Shown here: one piece after another, positions 34,540-42,625 of the stretch
Layout of the letters: each line of letters starts with the position of its first letter
How positions within the stretch are numbered: position 1 is the first letter of the stretch
Assembly: GCA_036702865.1 (NCBI GenBank)
Contig: DATNQD010000064.1
Location: 248,001-312,000 of the forward strand
Source of the DNA: Trichocoleus sp.
GTDB taxonomy: Bacteria > Cyanobacteriota > Cyanobacteriia > Elainellales > Elainellaceae
Reading direction: 5' to 3'
Length of the DNA stretch: 64,000 bases
Notes under the pieces: model-generated
The model's input: the letters and a program-made list of their open reading frames with translations, nothing else
What the model was told of the DNA's origin: nothing
Databases searched by the model: none
Made by a program: the position numbers and the translations under genes

Positions 34540-36755
34540 AGCTTTGAAAGAGTTGCTGTAGATTTCATGGGAAAAGGACAAAAGGAGAGAACCGGAAACT
34601 GCATGATAAAACGGGTTTGCATCGCTGCACTATCCACCTGAATTGTGCCATTAAGATGCTCAACCAAGCGTTTAACTAACGCTAATCCTAAACCCGTTCC
34701 CCCTTGCTTCCAGGGATCGGCATTTGGCACGCGATAGAACTTTTCAAAAATGCGACTCAGTTCTTTCTCCGGAATTTCGGAGCCGCTATTAATCACCTGA
34801 ATCGTAATTTGATCCTGGTTGAGATTGGCAACAACGAAAATTTTCTCGCGAGGGGGCGTATATTTGCAGGCATTGTGGAGCAGTTCTGCCATAATTCGCT
34901 TCAGTGCTGCCTCATCTGTCTGAAATAAGGGGAACTGTGATTCCATTTCCAGCGTTAGCTGCTGCTCTCTCGCATGTGCCCGGTCTTTAAAGGACTGGAT
35001 CAGTTCAGGCAACCAATCTTTCAAATTCACTAAGTCCATCATGCTAGGTTCCATGCCTGCGTCAAGTCGCTGCAGATCGAGCAGGTCATTGATCAGGCTA
35101 ATTTCTCGCTCACATTCGCTGTCCAACACTTGCAGATATTGTGACAGTCTGCTGCGGTAGGGGGAGTCCACCGTTACGCCAATGCTGGTCACTTTGTTTA
35201 AGTTGACTCCCAGCATTTGGATCGCCATTTTCATATTTGCAACGGGCGATCGAAGCTCATGAGAAACCGTACTGAGAAAGTCATCTTTGAGCAAACTCAG
35301 CGTTTCCATCTCCACTAGACGCTCCTGCGCCGCTTGATAGAGACGAGCTTGCCGGATGGCAATGGCACAATGGTTAGCAACCTGCTGTGCTAATCGCACC
35401 TCTCGCTCCTCAAACCAAGTTTCACTCTCTCTAAACAGCCAGATATCGCCTAAAATTTCGTGGCTGTCTCCAATGGGACAAGCAAGAATTGTATAGCTTT
35501 GCTGAGGAACCAACTCTGGAGCAAGAACAGGATGAACGCAAAATTGAACCGTCTCGCCCTTGAGCAGTTGGGCATGAACCCCAGGAAATTCTTCTACTCC
35601 GTCTATCCCATAGCTTTGGCCTGAGTTCACTGGAGATTCAGTCAGGAAAAACTGGGTCTGAATGATTGTCTTTCTGGCTTGTAGATCAAAAATTGCTGTA
35701 TTGCAGCCAATAATTTGCAATTCAGTTGTCAATTCTTGCACAGTGGCTTGCAAAATATGGTTCTCGTCCAGGCTATCTCGAACGCGATCGGTGATGCGTT
35801 GCAGGAGATCTGCAAAGTTGAGCGACTGTTTCAGTTGATAGGTTCGTTCTTGAACCTGCTGCTCCAGATAAATTTCTGAGTCTTTCAGCAACTGCTCCCG
35901 AACCCGGATGCGATCGATCATGCTTTGAAAAACTCGCGCAAGCAGGTCAAATTCATCGGGTAACCACCTGCGGTCGATGAAAAAAAAGTTGTGATTGTAA
36001 TCTCCCGTTCCTGTTTTTTCGGCTGCGGCAGAAAGTTGATTTAACTGTTTCGTGAGTAGCCCCGACAGAAAATAAATCAGAACAAACAGAACGCTATAAG
36101 TTGTGATGAAAGCAATCAAAAGTCGATCGCGAATCCCTTGTTGAATCGCAAGAATATAGCCTGCTTGATAGTCAATTCCAAGTGCTCCAACAGGATCGCC
36201 TTTTGAGTTAAGAATCGGCGTTACTCCAGTTGCCCAAACGCCCCATTTATCGGCTGCAATTGATAAATCAACTGTTTGTACTTTGAGCCCTTTCAGTAAA
36301 ATATCGTCTTCTTTAAGAGCGATTTTATAATACTCTAAAAACTTTGCGCCTTTAATGCGATGGTTCACCGCAGTATCGCTGCCAATAAAGATAATCGCTT
36401 TAGGTTCAGAAGCTGGAACGTAAGTATAAATAAAGGCTTGGGGATTAATTGAAGAAACGGCTGCTAACCACTGCACATGCTGCCAATAGCGAGGATCATC
36501 AGAGTAACCATCAGAACGTGGCTTTGCCTGCCTTAAAGCAACAAACGAATCACCATCAATTCCTTTTACTGCTCCATTCAGCGTTTGAACTAAGTCCTCC
36601 TGAACGTGCTCCATCGATTTTTGAGTAGAGAACTGATAGAACCAGTAATAAACGCCAGAGAAAACAGCGACAAACAGAACTGTAAAACTTGATAAAAGTT
36701 TGAGGCGAAGGCTTACCAACTTTAGGGATCGTTCGGTAGATGGTGGTCTTGTCAT
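34536..36755 (-). CDS. Membrane sensor histidine kinase: TM-sensor-TM-HAMP-GAF-HisKA-HATPase
   Basis: 739 residues from ATG 36755 (the frame extends to TTG 36788). TM1 is at about 18-40, an exported sensor region at 43-208, TM2 at 211-233, HAMP at 234-290, a linker with coiled-coil character, GAF at 320-470, HisKA with His499 (TVSHELRSP), then HATPase with N box HNACKYTPP. The sensor region resembles a Cache-type ligand-binding fold (IYTYVPASEPKAIIFIG, then VTPILNSKGDPVGALGIDY), which points to a small extracellular ligand. The GAF-to-end portion is clearly paralogous to the PAS-GAF kinase at 21.0-23.7 kb. No regulator gene is adjacent. Confidence 0.87.
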   Translation of the reverse strand: MTRPPSTERSLKLVSLRLKLLSSFTVLFVAVFSGVYYWFYQFSTQKSMEHVQEDLVQTLNGAVKGIDGDSFVALRQAKPRSDGYSDDPRYWQHVQWLAAVSSINPQAFIYTYVPASEPKAIIFIGSDTAVNHRIKGAKFLEYYKIALKEDDILLKGLKVQTVDLSIAADKWGVWATGVTPILNSKGDPVGALGIDYQAGYILAIQQGIRDRLLIAFITTYSVLFVLIYFLSGLLTKQLNQLSAAAEKTGTGDYNHNFFFIDRRWLPDEFDLLARVFQSMIDRIRVREQLLKDSEIYLEQQVQERTYQLKQSLNFADLLQRITDRVRDSLDENHILQATVQELTTELQIIGCNTAIFDLQARKTIIQTQFFLTESPVNSGQSYGIDGVEEFPGVHAQLLKGETVQFCVHPVLAPELVPQQSYTILACPIGDSHEILGDIWLFRESETWFEEREVRLAQQVANHCAIAIRQARLYQAAQERLVEMETLSLLKDDFLSTVSHELRSPVANMKMAIQMLGVNLNKVTSIGVTVDSPYRSRLSQYLQVLDSECEREISLINDLLDLQRLDAGMEPSMMDLVNLKDWLPELIQSFKDRAHAREQQLTLEMESQFPLFQTDEAALKRIMAELLHNACKYTPPREKIFVVANLNQDQITIQVINSGSEIPEKELSRIFEKFYRVPNADPWKQGGTGLGLALVKRLVEHLNGTIQVDSAAMQTRFIMQFPVLSFCPFPMKSTATLSKL

Positions 36756-36764
36756 TCGTTGCAA

Positions 36765-36789
36765 AAGTTGCACAAAGAAGTTGCACAAA
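36765..36789. repeat. Direct repeat AAGTTGCACAAA x2 in the kinase leader
   Basis: Two perfect 12-base copies (36765-36776 and 36778-36789) with 13-base periodicity lie within 35 bases upstream of the kinase ATG at 36755. A third partial copy (gttgcaaaa) abuts on the gene side. The position would suit a regulator binding site in the 5' leader, or be coding if the TTG start at 36788 were used. This is a weak inference. Confidence 0.4.
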
Positions 36790-36890
36790 ACAGGATAGGG
36801 CAGCCAGCTTTAGAGTGCCCAGAAACCCAAACGTCCTCTCGTCAGAATTAAGAAGATTTCACAAACGCTAAGCGCGGTAAGCAACAAAAG

Positions 36891-37892
36891 TTACTGGTCA
36901 GATTGCGGCGTTAGCCGATCGCGCCAGACCCGCACTGCTATTTGAAGGCGATCGGAGAGCCAGCTATCGTATTGGGGGTAAATCGGCAAACGCGGCTGGA
37001 GCTGCCAACCCAAGTGATTCAGCGTCATCGTTAAAGCTGCATCGTGGGGATGAGGATAATCGGGGTTGACTTCATCTTTGGGGCCAATTCCCCCCAGGTC
37101 TGTTGCGCCTGCCTCTAGGCAAGCCGATAAATGCTCAGGAGCGGGAACCAGATTAGGAGGAATTTGGATTGTAATGTCGTGGGGCAACAGTTTACGAGCC
37201 ATCTGCACGACTCTTACCAAGGTTTCAGGAGAGAATGCTTCCCCTTCCCAGGCTTGACTGTGACCTGGACAATGAGGCTGCAAAATGACTTCCTGAATAT
37301 GTTTGTAGCGGTGATGTACCTGGGCGATCGTCTCTAGCGTGGTAAGCCTGTCTGCCTCCGTTTCTCCAATGCCCAGTAGCAATCCGGTGGTGAAAGGGAT
37401 TTGCAGCTCGCCTGCCCATTCCAACTGCTGTAGCCGCACCGCAGGAACTTTGCTCGGCGCATGACGATGGACAGATTCCAGCAAAGTGGAGGTCATTTGC
37501 TCCAGCATCAACCCCATTGACACATTCACTGCTTTTAGCTGCGCCATTTCCTCAAACTGGAGAATTCCGGCATTGGTATGAGGTAAAAACCCTAAATCGA
37601 GGGCTAACTCACACAGATCATAAATTCGCTGAAACCAGATCGATCGATTTGGGCTGTGCGGATGCACTTCTCCACTCAAAACCAAAATTTCGATCACGCC
37701 CTGAGACTGAAGTTCTCGTAGCCGAGCTTCTGCCACTGCTAGACTGAGCCATTCATCCTGTCCCGGATCAACTCGAAAGTTGCAGTAAGTACAACGATTA
37801 AAGCATTCGTAAGTTGGAACCAGTGTATAGGCAGGGCTATAGGTTGCGCGTTTGGTCTGGGCTTTTGGAGTGGCGGCGATCGAGGAAACCAT
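36891..37892 (-). CDS. cofG: 7,8-didemethyl-8-hydroxy-5-deazariboflavin synthase subunit CofG
   Basis: A radical SAM enzyme that, with CofH, makes the deazaflavin chromophore F0, used in cyanobacteria as an antenna pigment of DNA photolyase and as precursor of F420. The 333-residue protein has the iron-sulfur cysteines Cys30, Cys34 and Cys37 (CFNRCTYC) at the N-terminus. It also shows the family stretches ILVLSGEVHP, LPHTNAGIL and GIGETEADR, and the C-terminal GGIGPKDEVNPDYP. CofH is not in the window. The gene seems monocistronic. Confidence 0.92.
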   Translation of the reverse strand: MVSSIAATPKAQTKRATYSPAYTLVPTYECFNRCTYCNFRVDPGQDEWLSLAVAEARLRELQSQGVIEILVLSGEVHPHSPNRSIWFQRIYDLCELALDLGFLPHTNAGILQFEEMAQLKAVNVSMGLMLEQMTSTLLESVHRHAPSKVPAVRLQQLEWAGELQIPFTTGLLLGIGETEADRLTTLETIAQVHHRYKHIQEVILQPHCPGHSQAWEGEAFSPETLVRVVQMARKLLPHDITIQIPPNLVPAPEHLSACLEAGATDLGGIGPKDEVNPDYPHPHDAALTMTLNHLGWQLQPRLPIYPQYDSWLSDRLQIAVRVWRDRLTPQSDQ

Positions 37893-38031
37893 GGGGAAAT
37901 CGAGATCAGGGAAGAGGGTGGGGCTGGGGGGCAGGGAACCAATGATTTGAAGCGGCTCTCATGGGTGGGTCAATCAGCCAGAACGACCGCCAATCATGCT
38001 GTTGTTCTACACCCCTCACCCCTACCTCGAA

Positions 38032-38781
38032 TTACACTGCTACCTTAACGCGATTGACAGTTGCCAGTGCTTCAACCAGGCTTCTGACTGCCGCGATCAT
38101 GGCAATCTCACTGTTGAGTTGATTGATTGCAGAGCCAACCCCAATCCCTGATGCACCCGCTGCGATCGCCATTGGAGCCGTCACATTCGACAAGCCAGAC
38201 GCACAGAGAACAGGCACATTGACCGCAGCCGAAATCTCACGGGCAGCAGCAAGCGTAGGAGCTGCCTTTTCAATCAGACCCAGCGTGCCAGCATGGACGG
38301 GCTGACTGCTAGTGCCGCCTTCGGTTTGAATGATATCTGCGCCTGCTTTGACCAGGGCTTCCGCTAAGTGAACCTGCTGATCGAGTTCTAGAATGTGAGG
38401 AACAGTGACAGAGAGGGTGATATGGGGCAACAGGGCACGGGTGCGCTGCGTCAGCTCCAGCACTTCTGCGGCTTCAAACCGGATACCCTGAGCATAGAAA
38501 GCGTCAAAGTTACCGATCTCAATTAGATCTGCACCTGCGGCAACGGCAGTCACAAACTGCTTTGGGTCAACAGCAGAAACACAAATGGGCAGCGAGGTCA
38601 GTTGCTTTGCCAGGCGTACCAGATTTGCATCTGCGGCAATATCAACAAAGGTTGCCCCTCCTCGATCGGCTGCTTTGACAACGGCAGCAACGCGATCGGC
38701 ATCAAAATTGGTTAAGCCGCTAATGACTTTTAGCGCGTTCCCCTGTTGAAATGCCTGATGAAGCGTGGGATGAATTGACAT
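38032..38781 (-). CDS. ycf23: Ycf23/DUF561 protein
   Basis: A 249-residue TIM-barrel-like protein of the DUF561 family, known as Ycf23 in red-algal plastids and present throughout cyanobacteria; its biochemical role is not established. Typical stretches are KVISGLTNFD, GATFVDIAAD, AGADLIEIGNFDAFY, and the C-terminal GIGVGSAINQL. ATG 38781 is chosen because ggagag stands at the right distance upstream; the longer frames (38793, 38835) lack this. The overall fold resembles phosphate-binding barrels, which fits the AGADIIQTEGG loop. Confidence 0.85.
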   Translation of the reverse strand: MSIHPTLHQAFQQGNALKVISGLTNFDADRVAAVVKAADRGGATFVDIAADANLVRLAKQLTSLPICVSAVDPKQFVTAVAAGADLIEIGNFDAFYAQGIRFEAAEVLELTQRTRALLPHITLSVTVPHILELDQQVHLAEALVKAGADIIQTEGGTSSQPVHAGTLGLIEKAAPTLAAAREISAAVNVPVLCASGLSNVTAPMAIAAGASGIGVGSAINQLNSEIAMIAAVRSLVEALATVNRVKVAV

Positions 38782-38975
38782 GAATCTCTCCATTGAATAG
38801 CTGGACTGAATCACTGGACTTGAATCGTTTTGCACTCAACAAATCCTATCGGTCATTGGCATTATTGTGCCAGTTCCGGGAGACTCATACCAGAGACAGA
38901 GAAGATGTGATTGTGATCACGTTTGCCAGCGACAGGAGCAAGTAAGCTGCTGAAGTTTGCATCAGGGTATCTTAA

Positions 38976-39884
38976 ATGAAAATAAATGTACTAGGAAAAG
39001 CCAAGCCGATCGCCGCTCCCAGTACGATTGAGGGGAATGTCTTGGCAGGCAAGCCTACCCTGTTTAAGTTTGATTTGCTTAAACGAAGTGCGTTAAGTGT
39101 TGGGCTATCTACAAAACGTCCTGCGGTGCTGGAGTTATTCAATGGATTGGGAAAGCGAATCAGTCAGGCTCCGCGCATCCGAACAAGCAATGCAGCAATC
39201 CGTTTAAGTGAAGCAACAGGGACTTATTACCTGAAGCTGTCAGTCAGGCAAGGCAGGACAAAATTCAGGCTCTCTTTAGACAGCGTCGATTTGGAAAATG
39301 CTCCGGTTACTTCGGCTGCTCCTGTCTCCCCTGCATCGCCACCTGGCACTTCCCCGATCGCCCCCGCTCAGCCTCCATCTCCCCCTGTTGTTACACCCGT
39401 CTCACTGCCATCTGATCCAAACACTGTTATTTATGCGGCAAATACCCCGCGTGATGCTCAACCTCAGCAAACTCCGACCTTTGCACCGATCGGCACAAAT
39501 CCAGCTTCACAATATGCGTTGGGCATCATCAACGAATACCGCAGGCTCTCAGGACTGCAACCCCTGTCTCTGAACATCAAGCTCTCCTACGCGGCTGAAG
39601 CCCATAGCCAGGACATGGCAATTAATAACTATGTGGGCAAAACAGGGTCTCTCGGCTCATCGATCGCCAGTCGAGTTGCCGCTGCTGGATATGCTGCCGC
39701 CCAGTCTGGTGAAATTGCTTATGTCGGACAGGTCACTGCCATGAATGCCTTCACCGATTGGACCAATGATCCAGAAGCGCGGGCAAATTTGCTTAATCCA
39801 GTGTTCAAAGATGTGGGGATTAGTACATTCCGATTGGGTTCTACCAACGCATGGACGATCGATTTTGCCAACCCGATGCGTTAA
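38976..39884 (+). CDS. CAP (SCP/PR1)-domain protein with N-terminal PPC-like domain
   Basis: A 302-residue protein. Residues 1-108 look like a bacterial pre-peptidase/calcium-binding-type beta domain (LFKFDLLKRSALSVGLST, then TGTYYLKLSV). Residues 109-175 form a Pro/Ser/Thr-rich linker, and residues 178-302 form a CAP domain (IINEYRRLSGLQPL, AEAHSQDMAINN, RANLLNPVFKDVGIS). The usual second CAP histidine in xPGHRANILNP is Ala here (DPEARANLLNP) and the SHTG histidine is replaced by Lys, so the metal-binding cleft is degenerate. No N-terminal signal peptide is visible, yet the linker is typical of exported proteins; a non-classical route is possible. Confidence 0.8.
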   Translation: MKINVLGKAKPIAAPSTIEGNVLAGKPTLFKFDLLKRSALSVGLSTKRPAVLELFNGLGKRISQAPRIRTSNAAIRLSEATGTYYLKLSVRQGRTKFRLSLDSVDLENAPVTSAAPVSPASPPGTSPIAPAQPPSPPVVTPVSLPSDPNTVIYAANTPRDAQPQQTPTFAPIGTNPASQYALGIINEYRRLSGLQPLSLNIKLSYAAEAHSQDMAINNYVGKTGSLGSSIASRVAAAGYAAAQSGEIAYVGQVTAMNAFTDWTNDPEARANLLNPVFKDVGISTFRLGSTNAWTIDFANPMR

Positions 39885-40031
39885 GACCTCTTTGTGAAGG
39901 CATCTGCAAATCACCCATGCTCTGATCCAACCTGATCCATCTGCCTCCCTCGCTTCTCTCTCGCTTTTCTACCTCTCATCTTTACCAGTTCGCCTAAGAT
40001 CAGAACCAGAGTGTGTGATAGGGAGTGAGCT

Positions 40032-40607
40032 GTGGAAGTTGGACGGCGGCGTTTTTTGAACTGGAGTTGGGCAGGAATTGGATGGGTTGGGCTATCGCTC
40101 TGGGGCTGTGCTGCCAAAAACCAGACTCCAGCGAAGGTAGAAGCTCCTCAGACGCTCAAGTTGAGCAGTTCTGCTTTTGATCCGGATGGACTCATTCCAG
40201 CAAAATATACCTGTGACGGTGAAAATCGATCGCCTGCTCTCAGTTGGGATGCGCCGCCTGCTGCAACCCGCAGTTTGGTGCTGCTTGTCAGTGACCCAGA
40301 TGCACCCGGAAAAACCTTTATTCATTGGGTGCTGTATGACCTACCACCCGAAACCCGTCAGTTGCCAGAAGGCATGAAAGCAGATCCAATCCTCGTTCAG
40401 GGAGGGGTGCAGGGAAAAAGTGATTTTGGCAAATATGGCTATGGGGGTCCCTGTCCACCTCAGGGAACGCATCGCTATGTCTTCACGCTCTATGCTTTAG
40501 ATACAGTGCTCGATTTGCCGCCCGGTGCGAAACAAGCAGATGTTTTAAAAGCGATCGAAGGGCATATCCTGGCACAAGCAGAACTCGTCGGTCGTTATGG
40601 GCGCTAA
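40032..40607 (+). CDS. YbhB/YbcL (PEBP)-family lipoprotein
   Basis: A 191-residue member of the phosphatidylethanolamine-binding / Raf-kinase-inhibitor-like family, starting at GTG 40032 after gggagtgag. The N-terminus combines a twin-arginine motif (RRRFLNW), a hydrophobic stretch and a lipobox ending at Cys26 (LWGC), so it is a Tat-exported lipoprotein. The PEBP ligand pocket residues are visible: SDPDAP, HWVLYDLP and YGGPCPPQGTHRY. Bacterial members have no firmly assigned function. The kinase gene begins 16 bases downstream and is likely co-transcribed. Confidence 0.88.
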   Translation: MEVGRRRFLNWSWAGIGWVGLSLWGCAAKNQTPAKVEAPQTLKLSSSAFDPDGLIPAKYTCDGENRSPALSWDAPPAATRSLVLLVSDPDAPGKTFIHWVLYDLPPETRQLPEGMKADPILVQGGVQGKSDFGKYGYGGPCPPQGTHRYVFTLYALDTVLDLPPGAKQADVLKAIEGHILAQAELVGRYGR

Positions 40608-40623
40608 CCGCAGGAGGACGCAA

Positions 40624-41730
40624 ATGCCGAAATTGGGACTGCGGGCGCGATTGTTCTTCTCGCATATTATTGTGATGATTGTCGGGCTGTTGACGCTGTT
40701 AGCGATCGGCAAAATTTCTTCTCCCCGATTTTTTGTGTTTTATCTGCGGCAAATTGAAGTCGGTGGTTTTAGTGTGCGGCAGGTGCGGACGCAGTTAATT
40801 CAGAGCTTTGAGGATGCCTGGAGCCAGGGGGCTTTCTGGTCGATGGTGGTGGGAGCAACAACGGCAGGTGGTTTGAGCTACTGGGTGACAAAGCGAGTGG
40901 TGCAGCCGCTGATTCAAATGGAGGAAATCACCAAAAAGTTTGCTGCTGGACAGCTAGAAGAACGAGTTCCATCCAGCGAAATTCCAGAAGTCGATCAACT
41001 AGCAGATAGCTTTAACCGCATGGCAGCCACGCTGGAGGGCGTCGAGCAGCGCCGCAGAGAATTGGTGAGTGACCTATCTCACGAATTACGAACGCCATTA
41101 ACGGTTTTACGGGGCTATCTAGAAGGCTTGGCTGACGGTACGATCGACCCCTCTCCTGACATTTATCTGCGGCTTTCTAGAGAAACAACGCGAATGCAGC
41201 GACTAGTCAACGATCTGCAAGAGCTATCCAAAATGGAAGCAGGCTATTTGCCGATCGATGCTCGTTCGCTAGATCTACAGCCACTTTTAACGGCAATTGT
41301 GCAGCGATTTTCAGATCAGCTTTTGGCAGAGAATAGTCCGCTGATGCTGCTCGACTATCCACCTGATACACCCATGGTGCTGGCGGATCCCTTTCGGGTT
41401 GAGCAAATTCTCGTCAATTTGATTGGCAACGCGCTACGCTACACCCCCACAGGCTCCGTTACGGTACAAGTGCGCTCAGAAGCCGATCGCGTTTGGGTTG
41501 CTGTCGTCGATACAGGTCAGGGAATGGCAGGGGAAGATCTGCCCCATGTATTTGAGCGCTTCTGGCGGGCAGATCGATCGCGCGATCGACATTCTGGGGG
41601 AACTGGCATTGGGCTGGCAATCTGTCGCCGTTTAGTTGAACTGCAAGGGGGAGCGATCGAGGTACAGAGTCAGCTTGGCAGAGGGAGTACATTCAGGTTT
41701 TCGCTGCCCTTAGCCGGAAAGAAGAGTTAA
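40624..41730 (+). CDS. HAMP-containing sensor histidine kinase
   Basis: 368 residues from ATG 40624, chosen for the gcaggagg ribosome-binding site seven bases upstream; the frame extends to 40597 but that region overlaps the PEBP gene. TM1 lies at about 11-30 and TM2 at 69-89 with only a short (about 38-residue) exported loop. HAMP (90-142), HisKA with His153 (LSHELRTPLT) and HATPase (about 250-362, with ANALRYTP-like N box IGNALRYTP and the G boxes) follow. The short loop suggests sensing within the membrane, as in BaeS- or ManS-like kinases. No regulator gene is adjacent. Confidence 0.9.
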   Translation: MPKLGLRARLFFSHIIVMIVGLLTLLAIGKISSPRFFVFYLRQIEVGGFSVRQVRTQLIQSFEDAWSQGAFWSMVVGATTAGGLSYWVTKRVVQPLIQMEEITKKFAAGQLEERVPSSEIPEVDQLADSFNRMAATLEGVEQRRRELVSDLSHELRTPLTVLRGYLEGLADGTIDPSPDIYLRLSRETTRMQRLVNDLQELSKMEAGYLPIDARSLDLQPLLTAIVQRFSDQLLAENSPLMLLDYPPDTPMVLADPFRVEQILVNLIGNALRYTPTGSVTVQVRSEADRVWVAVVDTGQGMAGEDLPHVFERFWRADRSRDRHSGGTGIGLAICRRLVELQGGAIEVQSQLGRGSTFRFSLPLAGKKS

Positions 41731-41882
41731 GAATGCGATTCCTCTCCCTGATCCTCTCCCGCGATATACCTCATTGAAATAGCAAAAAGATGGCAAATTC
41801 CTCCAGCAGTAGGACGACTCCCCATGACAAAAGCAATAGATTGAATAGGCAGGCTTAAATTTGCGGATAGTGGATGCCGATC

Positions 41883-42053
41883 ATGAATGAGCAGGAGCGT
41901 AAACAGCAGGTAATGAACATCGATCGAGAGGTTGAAGCACTCATTGAAGAAACCAAAGCAATTGATAAAGAAATGGAAGTAGAGGAGCGAGAAAGGATTT
42001 CTGAGGAGGGTAAGAAAAACGCAAAAGAGATGAATGATAGTTCTCTCTCTTGA
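41883..42053 (+). CDS. Small highly charged helical protein (56 aa)
   Basis: An open frame from ATG 41883 to the TGA at 42051-42053; an in-frame ATG at 41874 would add three residues. The product has about 20 acidic and 12 basic residues, almost no aromatic or proline residues, and a heptad-like spacing in EALIEETKAIDKEMEVEERE, so it is likely one long helix or coiled coil. It lies alone in the spacer between the kinase and the DUF4112 gene. No clear ribosome-binding site is present. It is called on composition only. Confidence 0.4.
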   Translation: MNEQERKQQVMNIDREVEALIEETKAIDKEMEVEERERISEEGKKNAKEMNDSSLS

Positions 42054-42202
42054 GGATTTTGTGAATGGGAGGTAACAGATAATCAGGAAGATTGCTTAGT
42101 TTTTGCTGGCTAAACAGTCGCTACCCCCATTAACCCTCGATCGAAATAATTATCAACTGTCTTTCTAACCGATCTTTCTAACCAATTGCTGACACTAAAA
42201 CA

Positions 42203-42619
42203 ATGGACACTCAAACTCGTCTTGCTACGCTTGCTCGCATCCGGAAATGGAGCCGTTTAATGGATACTGCCTTTCGGATTCCCGGAACGCCCTTTCGCGT
42301 GGGTTGGGACCCGATTATTGGCTTAATTCCTGGCGCAGGGGATTTGGTTGACACGATCGTTTCCGCCTATTTGCTTTTTCTGGCGGCTCGGTTTAAGCTC
42401 CCGGCGGGAGTCATGGGCTGGATGGTGTTCAACATTGGGCTAGAAGCGACACTTGGCATGGTTCCCCTCATTGGGGATTTGTTTGATGCTTTTTTCAAGT
42501 CCAATATTCGGAATTTAGCGCTGCTAGAAAAGCATTTGCAAGACAGTGAGCCAGGGTTGATTGAGATGGAATCTTCACCAGAACTGCATCCTCAGCCTGA
42601 ACCAACCACTGTTGCGTAA
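42203..42619 (+). CDS. DUF4112 membrane protein
   Basis: A 138-residue protein with the DUF4112 pattern: RIRKWSRLMDTAFRIPGT at the start, GWDPIIGLIPGAGDLVDTIVS-like sequence around residues 34-53, and a repeat of the same theme, LEATLGMVPLIGDLFDAFFKSN, around residues 81-102. The two PGAGD/LIGD hairpins flank a hydrophobic segment (SAYLLFLAARF), which suggests re-entrant membrane loops. The function is unknown. It ends six bases from the convergent xylulokinase stop. Confidence 0.85.
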   Translation: MDTQTRLATLARIRKWSRLMDTAFRIPGTPFRVGWDPIIGLIPGAGDLVDTIVSAYLLFLAARFKLPAGVMGWMVFNIGLEATLGMVPLIGDLFDAFFKSNIRNLALLEKHLQDSEPGLIEMESSPELHPQPEPTTVA

Positions 42620-42625
42620 CCGGAA

